Source: Chloroflexota bacterium (GTDB lineage: Bacteria; Chloroflexota; Dehalococcoidia; JACQUA01). From it: a DNA stretch of 64,000 bases. The notes beneath the pieces are model-generated. The model saw only the letters and a program-made list of their open reading frames with translations. It did not search any database and had not been told where the DNA came from. This document shows, piece by piece, positions 45,756 to 54,090 of the stretch. The DNA is taken from NCBI GenBank assembly GCA_016210565.1, contig JACQUA010000367.1, forward strand, positions 1 through 64,000. Reading direction: 5' to 3'. Position 1 is the stretch's first letter, and every line of letters starts with the position of its first letter. The position numbers and the translations under genes were made by a program.

Positions 45756-45757
45756 GA
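45725..45757. repeat. R4 repeat inside the end of the MaoC-like gene
   Basis: AGTACCACAGGCG...CGCCTGTGAGAG, the reverse form of the R4 unit. Its first part is translated as the tail of the MaoC-like protein and its TGA ends the frame. Confidence 0.75.
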
Positions 45758-45817
45758 GCGGGATTATGGAGCATTGATGGGTTTCACACAAACACCGTTC
45801 ACGTCCGGGTCTGGCAA

Positions 45818-47188
45818 ATGACATCGGTCCAGGACGAATACCAGAAAAAGCTGATTACCGCTGAGCAGGCAGCCGCCCTGGTCAAGCCGGGCGACCTGGT
45901 GAGCTTCTCCTTTGGCAGACAGGCCGTAGCCGTTGGCCGCGCCCTAGCTGTCAGGAAAGAAGAACTTAAGGGCCTCCGGGTCCGGTTGAGCGCGCCGGTC
46001 TATGACTTCGGCTGGTACTCGCCCGGCTGGGAGGAATACTTCTCCGTATCCGTTTTCCTGCCGACGCCGGTCTGCCAGGAAGCCGTAGACGCCGGAAGGA
46101 TCGACCTGAATCCGGGCGTGCTTTTTCCGGGCAACCCGATGGCCGAGCCCGAGCCGCCGGACGTGCTCGTGGTGGAATTGTCGCCGCCGGACGAAAAGGG
46201 GTTCTGCAGCTTCGGCCAGTCGCTGTGGAACAAGAAGCAAGAGGTCGGCCGCGCCAGGCTGGTAATCGCTGAGGTAAATGGAAATCTCATCAGGACGTAT
46301 GGCGAAAACTTTGTTCACATGTCCGAGATAGACTATTTCGTCGCCCACGTCCCTACCGGAAGAAAGCCGGGCGACGCTTCTTTGACCGGCAAGACCCCGA
46401 AGCTCTCAGAACCGTACCTGAAACACATTGCCTCCCTGGTCTCCGGGCTGATCAGAGACGGGGACACCATCCAGATAGGCATAGGGCGGGCCACCGAGCC
46501 CCTCGTCTCACTGGGAATGCTCGGCGGCAAGCGTGACATCGGCTATCATTCCGAGGCCACCACCCCCGGCGTCATCTCCCTGGTCCGCCAGGGCGTGATC
46601 AACGGGAAGCGAAAGACCCTGAACCCAGACAAGGTGGTGATCACCTCCGTTGGGGGCAGCACCAGGGAGGAGATGGACTGGGTCAACAACAATCCCTGCT
46701 TCTGGCTGATGCCCGCCAGCTACATCGAAGACATACGTATCATCGCTTCCCATGACAACATGGTGGCTATTAACAGCGCCCTTTCGATGGACCTGACCGG
46801 CCAGATTAACGCCGAGACCGTGGACGGGCGGTACATCAGCGGGCCGGGCGGCCAGATACCTTTCGTCATCGGCGCCCTGCTCTCCCGGGGAGGCCGGGGC
46901 ATCACCGTCATGCCATCCACCGCCAGGGACGGGGCCGCCTCACGCATCGTGCCGGAGTTCCCGGCCGGGGCCTCGGTGAGCATACAACGGTGCTGTGCGG
47001 ATATCGTGGTGACCGAATTCGGGGTCGCCAATCTCAGGGGAAAGACGCTACGCCAGCGGGCCGAGGAGCTCATCGCCATCGCCCATCCCGATTTCCGGGG
47101 GGAGCTAAAGAAACACGCCAACTCCAAATCCAAAATCCGAATGTCGAAATCCGAAACAAGTTCAAATTACCAAAACCCGAATGAATAA
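45818..47188 (+). CDS. Acetyl-CoA hydrolase/CoA-transferase family protein, module copy B
   Basis: 456 residues from ATG 45818; the frame is open earlier but those codons overlap the MaoC gene and an R4 repeat. The catalytic Glu246 is in DIGYHSEATTPGVISL, and GDTIQIGIGRATEPL and SGPGGQIPFVIGA match copy A. After DFRGELKKHAN the sequence reads SKSKIRMSKSETSS and ends NPNE. That tail is translated from an R1b repeat and is absent from copy A. No clear ribosome-binding site was seen. Confidence 0.86.
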   Translation: MTSVQDEYQKKLITAEQAAALVKPGDLVSFSFGRQAVAVGRALAVRKEELKGLRVRLSAPVYDFGWYSPGWEEYFSVSVFLPTPVCQEAVDAGRIDLNPGVLFPGNPMAEPEPPDVLVVELSPPDEKGFCSFGQSLWNKKQEVGRARLVIAEVNGNLIRTYGENFVHMSEIDYFVAHVPTGRKPGDASLTGKTPKLSEPYLKHIASLVSGLIRDGDTIQIGIGRATEPLVSLGMLGGKRDIGYHSEATTPGVISLVRQGVINGKRKTLNPDKVVITSVGGSTREEMDWVNNNPCFWLMPASYIEDIRIIASHDNMVAINSALSMDLTGQINAETVDGRYISGPGGQIPFVIGALLSRGGRGITVMPSTARDGAASRIVPEFPAGASVSIQRCCADIVVTEFGVANLRGKTLRQRAEELIAIAHPDFRGELKKHANSKSKIRMSKSETSSNYQNPNE

Positions 47189-47465
47189 GACGTTTCAGGC
47201 GTTGGAGCATTTGGATTTCGGTATTGCTCCGAAAATGTCACCCTGAGCCGGAGCCCTGAGCGAAGCGAAGGGGCAGTCGAAGGGTCTTTCGTCCGGCGCC
47301 CCACCTCGAAAGAACTTGTCCTGAGCGGAGCGAAGGATTCTTCGACTACGCTCGCTTCGCTCAGAATGACATTTTCATCGTTCATTGTCCCGACTCGTCG
47401 GGATGGCCGATTGTTTAGTATTTCGGATTTAGTGCTTCGGATTTGTGATTTCGTTGCGGCTTGTC
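47118..47465. repeat. R1b + R3 + R1b repeat spacer
   Basis: AATCCAAAATCCGAATGTCG (47127-47146) begins inside the hydrolase gene. R3 arms (GTCACCCTGAGCCGG ... CGCTCAGAATGACA) run 47238-47372, and a further TTCGGATTTAGTGCTTCGG unit runs to about 47450. The 310-base gap holds no gene. Confidence 0.8.
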
Positions 47466-47498
47466 CGGGTTAACTAATAGAATAGTGAAGGAGGACAA

Positions 47499-48683
47499 AT
47501 GAAGAATCGCATGCAGAACCGAAGGTTATCCTGGCTCACGTTCCTCATGGCTGGCGTGTTCATTGCCGGGGGAATCCCGGCCTGCGCGCCGCCCGCTCCC
47601 ACACCAGCGCCGACCGCCGCGCCGGCGGCTCCGGCCACGAAGGCGCCGGAGCCAAAGCAACAACCGGCCGCGCCTGCGACCAGGGCGCCGACGACCGCGC
47701 CGGCAGCGCCGGCCACCAAGGCGCCGGAGCCAAAACAGGCGCCGCCGGAAAAGGTATACACGTTCAGTTTCCAGTCCATGCAGCCCTCGACCCACGTGTC
47801 CGCTCCGATCATCAAATTGTGGGCCGACCGGGTCGAGCAGCGCTCCCGGGGTCAGATCAAAATCAACCTCTTCTGGGCCGGGCAACTCGTCGGACCCAAC
47901 GAGGGCCTGGACGCCCTCGGCAAGGGCAGTATTGAAGGGCTGCTGGTAGCGCCCACCCTGTATTCGGGCAAGGTACCCGTCGGCGACATCTCTGCAATGC
48001 CCTACAACGCCAAAGACATGGCGGACTTATACGACCTCTGGTTTAACACACCCGTCAGGGAGATCGTGGAGCAGGAGTACCGACAGAAGGCCAATGCCGA
48101 GGTGATCGGATTCCAGACGACGGACGGATATCCATTGCTGATGGCCAGGAACAAGGCCGTCACCAAACTGGAGGACATGAAGGGCCTCAAAATAAGGGGA
48201 GGAGGCGGCGCCATGAACGAGATCCTCAAGGCCCTGGGCGCAACCCCGGTGACCACGGTAGCAGCGGAAACGGTGCTGGCCATGGAGAGAGGGACGATCG
48301 ACGGGTCGTTGCTGACTTACCCTTCCATAGAGAGCTACAAGATGTACGACGTGGTCACGGACATCACCGAGCCCTACATCATACCGGTGCTGGCGGTGTT
48401 CTTCTGGGTGAACCTGGACAAGTACAATTCATTGCCGGAGAACCTGAGACCCATCCTGAAGCAGGTCTGGCGGGACAATCAGCAAGAAGACATCAAGGCC
48501 ATGTCGGATGACGCCGCCAAGACCAAGGAAAAGGTGCTCGCCAAAGGCACTCGCATTCACACCCTTCCAAAGGAAGAACTGGCCCGCTGGCGACAGGCAT
48601 TGATGCCGGTCTGGGACTGGTACGGGCAGCGGACCGGGGACGCCGGGCAGCGCATCAAGAATGCTATCCAGGCCCGGTGGTAA
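47499..48683 (+). CDS. dctP: TRAP transporter solute-binding subunit
   Basis: 394 residues; ATG 47499 follows GGAGGACAA. The signal peptide ends at the lipobox IPAC, so it is anchored as a lipoprotein. A long Pro/Ala/Thr linker (residues 30-85) with repeated PAAPATKAPEPKQ leads to the DctP fold, whose signatures include MKGLKIRGGGGAMNEILKALG and TVLAMERGTIDGSL. TRAP systems use ion gradients to import organic acids. It is followed by dctQ and dctM, completing the system. Confidence 0.9.
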   Translation: MKNRMQNRRLSWLTFLMAGVFIAGGIPACAPPAPTPAPTAAPAAPATKAPEPKQQPAAPATRAPTTAPAAPATKAPEPKQAPPEKVYTFSFQSMQPSTHVSAPIIKLWADRVEQRSRGQIKINLFWAGQLVGPNEGLDALGKGSIEGLLVAPTLYSGKVPVGDISAMPYNAKDMADLYDLWFNTPVREIVEQEYRQKANAEVIGFQTTDGYPLLMARNKAVTKLEDMKGLKIRGGGGAMNEILKALGATPVTTVAAETVLAMERGTIDGSLLTYPSIESYKMYDVVTDITEPYIIPVLAVFFWVNLDKYNSLPENLRPILKQVWRDNQQEDIKAMSDDAAKTKEKVLAKGTRIHTLPKEELARWRQALMPVWDWYGQRTGDAGQRIKNAIQARW

Positions 48684-48689
48684 GGCCGG

Positions 48690-48892
48690 TTCTCTCCCCC
48701 TTTGAAAAAAGGGGGACTAACGGGGGGATTCAGGAAGCCGTTTGACCACCAGGCGTCGCCCAAGCCTCCAGGCCGGGTCGGAGGCTTGCGGGGGCGGTGG
48801 ACACAAATATGCCAGGTTACCAGCGTTCAAAGGTAGTATTGACATTGGTCTCGTACACGTCTCACAGGCACGGAGGCCTGTGGTACCGGCTC
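48690..48892. repeat. R5 and R4 repeats in the dctP-dctQ gap
   Basis: An R5 palindrome (CCCCCTTTGAAAAAAGGGGG, 48697-48716) and an R4 unit (TCTCACAGGCACGGAGGCCT, 48860-48879) occupy the gap inside the TRAP operon. Confidence 0.8.
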
Positions 48893-48914
48893 AGCACCGA
48901 AGGGAGAACGTCGG

Positions 48915-49433
48915 ATTAAGGCCATAGCCGCCAGGCTGGAGAAGTTCTTTTCCGGGGTAATCTGGCTGGTCGGGTTCGGCGTCATCGTCATGATGGCCGG
49001 CGTCGTGAGAGAAGCCATCGGACGGTACTTTTTCAACAGCCCGACCCAGTGGGCCATCGAGCTCAGCGGGTACCTGATGATCGCCCTGGTGTTCCTGGGC
49101 GGGGCCTCCACCTACATGCTGGACGGCCATGTCCGCGTGGACATGGTCTACCTGCGGCTGGGCCGCCCCGTCCGGCGCGTCCTGGATCTCTTCGGCTACC
49201 TGGTGGTCCTGGCCTACAGTCTTGTCCTCATGTGGCAAAGCTGGAACCTGGCCTGGGGCTCCTTCGAAAGCGGGAACACCAGCGCCGACATGGAGTGGCC
49301 CCTCTTCCCCTTCCAGGTGCTGGTCCCCCTGGGCTGCGCGTTCTTGGCCCTCGCCGTCCTGATCAAAATCTACCGTCTTTTCGTGCCGGAGAGCCGGCGT
49401 GGACAGTACCCTCAAATGACGAAGTCCGAATGA
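48915..49433 (+). CDS. dctQ: TRAP transporter small permease subunit
   Basis: About 172 residues if an ATT at 48915 is the start; AGGGAG lies eight bases upstream. The first in-frame ATG (48990) would cut the first membrane helix, since FFSGVIWLVGFGVIVMMAG lies mostly before it. No ATG, GTG or TTG occurs earlier in frame. Four hydrophobic segments and RYFFNSPTQWAIELSGYLM and GGASTYMLDGHVRVDMVYL match DctQ. The last residues (QMTKSE) come from an R1 repeat that also supplies the stop. It works with dctM and dctP. Confidence 0.75.
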   Translation: MKAIAARLEKFFSGVIWLVGFGVIVMMAGVVREAIGRYFFNSPTQWAIELSGYLMIALVFLGGASTYMLDGHVRVDMVYLRLGRPVRRVLDLFGYLVVLAYSLVLMWQSWNLAWGSFESGNTSADMEWPLFPFQVLVPLGCAFLALAVLIKIYRLFVPESRRGQYPQMTKSE

Positions 49434-49630
49434 CGAATTACCAAACAAGTTCCAATACCCAGGTTCCAAACGGGGCGCGAGGGCACGCTTCAGTGATTGA
49501 AAGTTACGGTCTTGGTGTTGTTTGGAACTTGGCCCTTGGAATTTGGAGCTTCTCTGGTCATTCGTCATTCGAATTTCGTCATTCGTCATTGACTCGTCAT
49601 TCGAATTTCGTCATTAGTCATTCTGCCCCA
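49415..49630. repeat. R1 repeat spacer in the dctQ-dctM gap
   Basis: ATGACGAAGTCCGAATGACG at the left and GTCATTCGTCATTGACTCGT with further GTCATTC units at the right, separated by a TTCCAAATTCC-type core. The dctQ stop codon is its first TGA. Confidence 0.8.
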
Positions 49631-49641
49631 GGGATCCACTT

Positions 49642-50949
49642 GTGACCGTTTCCCCCGTTTTGATATCCCTTATCCTGGGCGGCTTCCTGTTCTTGCTCGT
49701 GCTGGGCATTCCGGTGGCCTTTGCCCTGGGGTTTGTCAGCATCATGGTGGCGGCGTTTCTTTGGGAGGGTTCCAAAGGACTCTTTATCATCGCCGCCAAC
49801 GCCTTCGGCTTCATCTCCTCCTTCACCATGGTGAGCGTCCCGCTGTTCCTGTTCACCGCCGAAATGCTCATCCATTCCAACCTCAGCGAAGAGGCATTCA
49901 ACGCCCTGTCGCGGCTCTTGCGGCGGGTGCCCGGCGGGCTTATCCAGGGGACCCTGCTCGGTTCCGCCGTATTCGCCGCCACTACCGGCTCCAGTTCCGC
50001 CAACACCGCCATCGCGGGACGGGTGACCCTGCCGGAGATGCTCCGGAGGAAATACGACATGCCTCTCGCATCGGGGAGCATCGTCGCCGGCGGCGCCCTG
50101 GGCATCCTCATTCCACCCAGCCTGTCGATGATCCTCTTCGGAATCCTTGCCGAGGTCTCCATTCCCAAGCTATTCATCGGCGGCGTCATACCCGGCATCC
50201 TCCTCACCCTGGCTTTCATGGTCTATGTGGGCGTCCGCTGCAGCCGGAATCCGCGCCTGGCCCCCGCAGCGGCAATGACGGTGAGCCGCCGTCAGGAACT
50301 CGCCGGGCTGTGGAAAGTCTGGCCCTTCGCCGTCCTGATCGTCGTTATCATGGGATCCATCTACACCGGCTTCGCCACGGTCACTGAGGCGGCCGGCATG
50401 GGCGCCTTCGCCACCCTTCTCATGTGCCTGGCCTACCGCTCACTCAACTGGAAGGGAATGAAGTCCTCCCTGTCCGCCACCATCAAGACAAGTTGCATGG
50501 TGGGCTGGATCATCACCGGCGCCATTGCCTTCGGCGTGGTCATCACCTACCTCGGAATCCCCCAGCGCATGACCGAGTTCATTGTCGGCGCCGCTATCCC
50601 GCCCTGGGCGGTGATCGTCGCCATCAACGTTCTGCTCCTGCTCATGGGCTGCTTTCTCGACCCGGCTTCCATCATAACCATCACGGTACCGATTGTCGTG
50701 CCCATAGTCATGGCGCTGGGCTTCGACCCCCTGTGGTTCGGCGTGGTATTCACCGTGAACATGGAAATGGCCCTGCTGACGCCGCCGGTGGGGATGAACC
50801 TTTTCGTGCTCAAAGGCATCTCGCCGCCGGAAGTCACCATGGGGACCATCATCCGCGGCGCCTGGCCGTTCGTCGTGGTGCAGGCCATCGTGCTCGTGAT
50901 CACTATCCTCTTTCCTCCGCTATCGACCTGGCTGCCTTCGAGAATGTGA
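49642..50949 (+). CDS. dctM: TRAP transporter large permease subunit
   Basis: 435 residues with a GTG start and AGGG eight bases upstream. It has about twelve membrane segments. GSSSANTAIAGRVTLPEM and GGALGILIPPSLSMILFG are the conserved ion- and substrate-binding region of DctM, and GCFLDPASIITITVPI lies in the second repeat. Length is normal for the family. It is the last gene of the TRAP operon, followed by R4 and R1 repeats. Confidence 0.92.
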   Translation: MTVSPVLISLILGGFLFLLVLGIPVAFALGFVSIMVAAFLWEGSKGLFIIAANAFGFISSFTMVSVPLFLFTAEMLIHSNLSEEAFNALSRLLRRVPGGLIQGTLLGSAVFAATTGSSSANTAIAGRVTLPEMLRRKYDMPLASGSIVAGGALGILIPPSLSMILFGILAEVSIPKLFIGGVIPGILLTLAFMVYVGVRCSRNPRLAPAAAMTVSRRQELAGLWKVWPFAVLIVVIMGSIYTGFATVTEAAGMGAFATLLMCLAYRSLNWKGMKSSLSATIKTSCMVGWIITGAIAFGVVITYLGIPQRMTEFIVGAAIPPWAVIVAINVLLLLMGCFLDPASIITITVPIVVPIVMALGFDPLWFGVVFTVNMEMALLTPPVGMNLFVLKGISPPEVTMGTIIRGAWPFVVVQAIVLVITILFPPLSTWLPSRM

Positions 50950-50954
50950 CGATT

Positions 50955-51150
50955 CTCAGTGCCACAGGCGTCCCGCCTGTGAGACCCGAAATGCAGAGAG
51001 GTCGAGAAGCGATTGGGCAGGGTGACGTTCGTGGGGCACGCGGCAGCGTGCCGCTACGGATTCGATCACGGCTGACTGTTTGCTCATTCGTCATTCGCAC
51101 TTCGTCATTCGTCATTGATTGGTCATTCGTCATTCGCACTTCGTCATTGG
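50955..51150. repeat. R4 and R1 repeats
   Basis: A GCCACAGGCGTCCCGCCTGTG (in part: CCACAGGCG...CGCCTGTGAG) R4 unit at 50960-50985 and four GTCATTCG units with TTCGTCATTC between 51090 and 51150. They fill most of the 215 bases before the acyl-CoA dehydrogenase. Confidence 0.75.
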
Positions 51151-51164
51151 TATAATAGTCCACC

Positions 51165-52391
51165 ATGGATTTCCGCCTTTCCCCTGAAGACCTGGCGCTC
51201 CGCCGCGACGTAGCCGCTTTTGCCGCCAGAGAGGTCCCCGGGGACTGGCAGGGGGGCTTCGAATACGGCGACGAATACTGCGGCGAGATGTGGCCCTTCA
51301 CCCGGGAGATGGCCGGGAAGCTGGCGCGGCAGGGCTGGCTCGGTATGGCCTGGCCCGCCACCTACGGAGGGACCGAGCGCCCGGTGATGTCCCAGTTGGT
51401 CTACTATGAAGAGGCCATCTACTGGCGCATCCCCTCCTTTGACATGGGCATCGGCGGCATCTGCAATGTCGGCCCGCTCATAGCCGCCTACGGGACGGAA
51501 GACCAGAAAAGAGAGCACCTGCCGGAACTGGCCCGGGGCGCCGAATTCTGGTGCGTCGGCTACAGCGAGCCCAACTCCGGCTCGGACTTGAACTCCCTCA
51601 CCACAACAGCCCGGAGAAACGGCGACCGTTTTGTCATCAACGGGGAAAAGATCTGGACCTCGGCGGCCCAGATCGCCGACTGGTGCTGGCTTCTCACCCG
51701 GACGGCTTCCGAAACAAAGAAGGGGCACGGCCTGACCATCTTCGTCGTGCCGATGAAACGCCCCGGCGTAGCCATCCGCCCAATCAACAACATGGCCGGC
51801 CACCCCTCCTTCAACCAGGTCTTCTTCGATAATGTGGAGGTCGGGGAGGAGAACATCCTGGGCCAAATCAACGGGGCCTGGGGCTATATGCCCCTGCTCC
51901 TGACCCTGGAAAGGACCTTTGCCGGCGCCGGCTCGATTTCACGCACCCGGAGGCTCCTAGACGAGACCATCGATTATCTTCATAGCCGGGGCAACCCGAC
52001 CGGCTCCAGACTCCAGACTCTAGACTCCAGACTCCAGACTCCAGACTCGCGACTCGCCCGTCACCGGCTGGCCGACCTGGCCATCGAGGTTGAAGCCGGC
52101 CGCCTCCTGGCCTACCGCGCCGCCTGGCTGAAACAGCAGGGCGCCGTCTGCTACACCGAGGCATCCATGGTGCGGCTCTACAGCTCCCAGCTCGAGCAGA
52201 AGACCGCCGCCGCCGTTATGACACTCCTTGGACCCTACGGGCAGTTGACGTGGGATTCACCGGGGGCGAAGCTTGGGGGTCGCGCCGAAAGACTCTACCG
52301 CTCCTCTATCTCCGAAAGCATCCTCGGCGGCACGACCGAAATACAGAAGAACATCATCGCCACCCGACACCTGGGCCTGCCCGGGAAATGA
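51165..52391 (+). CDS. Acyl-CoA dehydrogenase
   Basis: 408 residues. It oxidises an acyl-CoA to the 2-enoyl thioester with FAD, passing electrons to ETF. The FAD/substrate segment YSEPNSGSDLNSL, the flavin-contact WTSAAQIADWCW, and the C-terminal SESILGGTTEIQKNIIA signature are all present. Between HSRGNPT and ARHRLADLAIEVEAGRLLA, where relatives have a short linker, GSRLQTLDSRLQTPDSR is encoded by tandem CTCCAGACT units. It starts at ATG 51165 and ends 21 bases from the convergent nuclease. Confidence 0.9.
   Translation: MDFRLSPEDLALRRDVAAFAAREVPGDWQGGFEYGDEYCGEMWPFTREMAGKLARQGWLGMAWPATYGGTERPVMSQLVYYEEAIYWRIPSFDMGIGGICNVGPLIAAYGTEDQKREHLPELARGAEFWCVGYSEPNSGSDLNSLTTTARRNGDRFVINGEKIWTSAAQIADWCWLLTRTASETKKGHGLTIFVVPMKRPGVAIRPINNMAGHPSFNQVFFDNVEVGEENILGQINGAWGYMPLLLTLERTFAGAGSISRTRRLLDETIDYLHSRGNPTGSRLQTLDSRLQTPDSRLARHRLADLAIEVEAGRLLAYRAAWLKQQGAVCYTEASMVRLYSSQLEQKTAAAVMTLLGPYGQLTWDSPGAKLGGRAERLYRSSISESILGGTTEIQKNIIATRHLGLPGK
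52005..52060 (+). repeat. R9 tandem CTCCAGACT repeat inside the acyl-CoA dehydrogenase gene
   Basis: Five to six CTCCAGACT or CTAGACTCC-type units in a row, in frame, coding repeated SRLQT. The same unit also occurs singly near 10128-10142. Confidence 0.85.
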
Positions 52392-52412
52392 AGGCACCGC
52401 CGATGCCCATGC

Positions 52413-53222
52413 CTAATTCTTGTTGTATCCGTACTCCCTGGCAAGAAGCACTTCCTTCCAATACTTCTCGCGCTCAAGGATGCTTTTGTCGTCCGCTTTC
52501 ATCGACCTGTATTCGAGAAGTGTGAAGACGAAGTTGCTTCTTGCATACTCGATTCCCTTTTCTTTTATCAGCTTAGTCAGTTCATCGTTCCAGCCGTGAC
52601 CCGTACCGGCGTAACACGCCCATCTGGACCACACTCCCGAATCGCCATAGGCAGAGCCAACGTATCTTTTCCCATTCTCTTTGTCGGTAATGAGATACAC
52701 TCCCTTGACGCTCGTTAGGGCAGCTTTCCAATCTGGCCGGTCAGTTTTAATGATGTTTTCGATCGAAGGAAAACCATGATTTATGTTCTCGTAACCGCAG
52801 AACTGCTGTCCTGTGTAAGATTCCTTAAGAATCTCAGAAACCACTAACTTATTGTAGTACTTCTCAAATTTGACGGCCCGTACTCTGCCCGGCCTCTTGA
52901 AACAAATCTTCAGTCGGCCAATCAGTTCCTTTGACCCATCCACGACTCTTACCCTGTAGCCTTTGCTGCTCCGGGCGATGACCTCATAAATGCCACCAAA
53001 AAGCCATATGTCGTCCGACTCGTGGTAGAACTCCATCATGGCAAAGATGTACTTGCGATTGAAATCGTCTCTTTCGCCCCTATACCTTTGCCAGGATTCC
53101 CATTTTTCTTTGCTGTTTACAAAGTCGTCCAGCGGCTGGGTACGTCGGTTCCAGCAGGCAAGATGCATCTTATACTCTGTCAGGTTTTGTATCGGAAGTA
53201 CTTGACTCAGTTTTATGTTCAC
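52413..53222 (-). CDS. GIY-YIG nuclease family protein
   Basis: 269 residues, from ATG 53222. The C-terminal domain carries GVYLITD (Tyr176), KRYVGSA, the Arg in SRWACYAG, the Glu in ILEREKYWKE and Asn in the final YNKN, so the GIY-YIG catalytic set looks complete. The N-terminal 160 residues match no family I know and may bind DNA. The gene is visibly lower in GC and uses more AAA, AAT and TTT codons than its neighbours, which suggests acquisition by transfer. It could be an orphan restriction-type endonuclease or a mobile-intron-like nuclease; no methylase is near. Confidence 0.8.
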   Translation of the reverse strand: MNIKLSQVLPIQNLTEYKMHLACWNRRTQPLDDFVNSKEKWESWQRYRGERDDFNRKYIFAMMEFYHESDDIWLFGGIYEVIARSSKGYRVRVVDGSKELIGRLKICFKRPGRVRAVKFEKYYNKLVVSEILKESYTGQQFCGYENINHGFPSIENIIKTDRPDWKAALTSVKGVYLITDKENGKRYVGSAYGDSGVWSRWACYAGTGHGWNDELTKLIKEKGIEYARSNFVFTLLEYRSMKADDKSILEREKYWKEVLLAREYGYNKN

Positions 53223-53388
53223 GTTCTTCGGCCTCCGTATGAGCGGGGACGATCTCTGATCAGACGCCTGTCGTCAGGCAAAGTGCCTGATGTATTCGCG
53301 ACCAAAATACCGAGCCCCATGACTGCCAGACCAAGGAATGTGGTTCCCCAACCGCCAGTACCTTTGCTGCCGCGAAGCTGGAACAGCA

Positions 53389-53417
53389 AAAGGGGCAGGC
53401 TTGTCGCCTGCCCCTTT
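53389..53417 (-). terminator. Rho-independent terminator of the ribosomal cluster
   Basis: AAAGGGGCAGGC (53389-53400), loop TTGTC, and GCCTGCCCCTTT (53406-53417) form a perfect 12-bp stem. On the minus strand it is followed by a TTTTGCTGTT tract. It lies 170 bases downstream of rpsI. The rest of 53223-53588 shows no gene. Confidence 0.7.
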
Positions 53418-53588
53418 GTGATTTCACAGGGCGCTCATTCCGAGACCTTATTCCCCCATCCGGTTTCAGACGGTGTTTGACGCCGTGTGTCCGCCTTTGG
53501 GCCCCGCCCCGCAAGGCTAAAGCCATGGGCTACCCCCGTCTCGCGGCCCCCCCAACCGGGCACGCGGCAGCGTGCCGCTACGGAAACT

Positions 53589-53984
53589 CTATCGCTTGGT
53601 ATACTGCGGCGCCTTCCGCGCGCGCTTCAGGCCGTATTTCTTGCGCTCTTTTTCGCGGGGGTCGCGCGTGAGCAGCCCGTGCTGCCTTAAGGCCTTCTTC
53701 AGGGTCTCGTCGCTCTCCACCAAGGCCCGGGCCATCCCGTGGGATATGGCGCCCGCCTGGGCCGAAGTCCCACCCCCGATCACCTTGATCGTCGCATCAA
53801 ACTTCTCTTTGGCATTGGCCACGGTGAGCGGTACCAGCACGGCGTTTCTCTCCTCGACGCTCGGGAAGTAATTGTCGAACGGCCTCTCATTAATGGTTAT
53901 CGTACCGGTCCCGGCCTGGAGCCGGACCCTGGCTATGGCGGTCTTGCGTCTACCGACGGCGTAAAAGAACGATTTTTCAGTCAA
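53589..53984 (-). CDS. rpsI: Ribosomal protein S9
   Basis: 131 residues, usual length. YAVGRRKTAIARVRL near the start and the basic end KKYGLKRARKAPQYTKR are diagnostic; the C-terminal Arg contacts P-site tRNA. It follows rplM by about 106 bases as is usual for the L13-S9 pair, and a terminator hairpin lies downstream. Confidence 0.96.
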   Translation of the reverse strand: MTEKSFFYAVGRRKTAIARVRLQAGTGTITINERPFDNYFPSVEERNAVLVPLTVANAKEKFDATIKVIGGGTSAQAGAISHGMARALVESDETLKKALRQHGLLTRDPREKERKKYGLKRARKAPQYTKR

Positions 53985-54090
53985 GTGAATTCTCCGTTCC
54001 TGGGTTACTGAACGCCTGGTGAAGAGAACTGCTTCACCCTCTCCTTAATCCTCCCCCATCGAGGGAGAGGACGCTTGTCCTGACGGGCGA

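Noticed and set aside
44631-45824. Minus-strand open frame opposite the copy B MaoC-like gene
   Set aside because: It runs through the R4 repeat and has no recognisable family; the plus-strand gene is secure.
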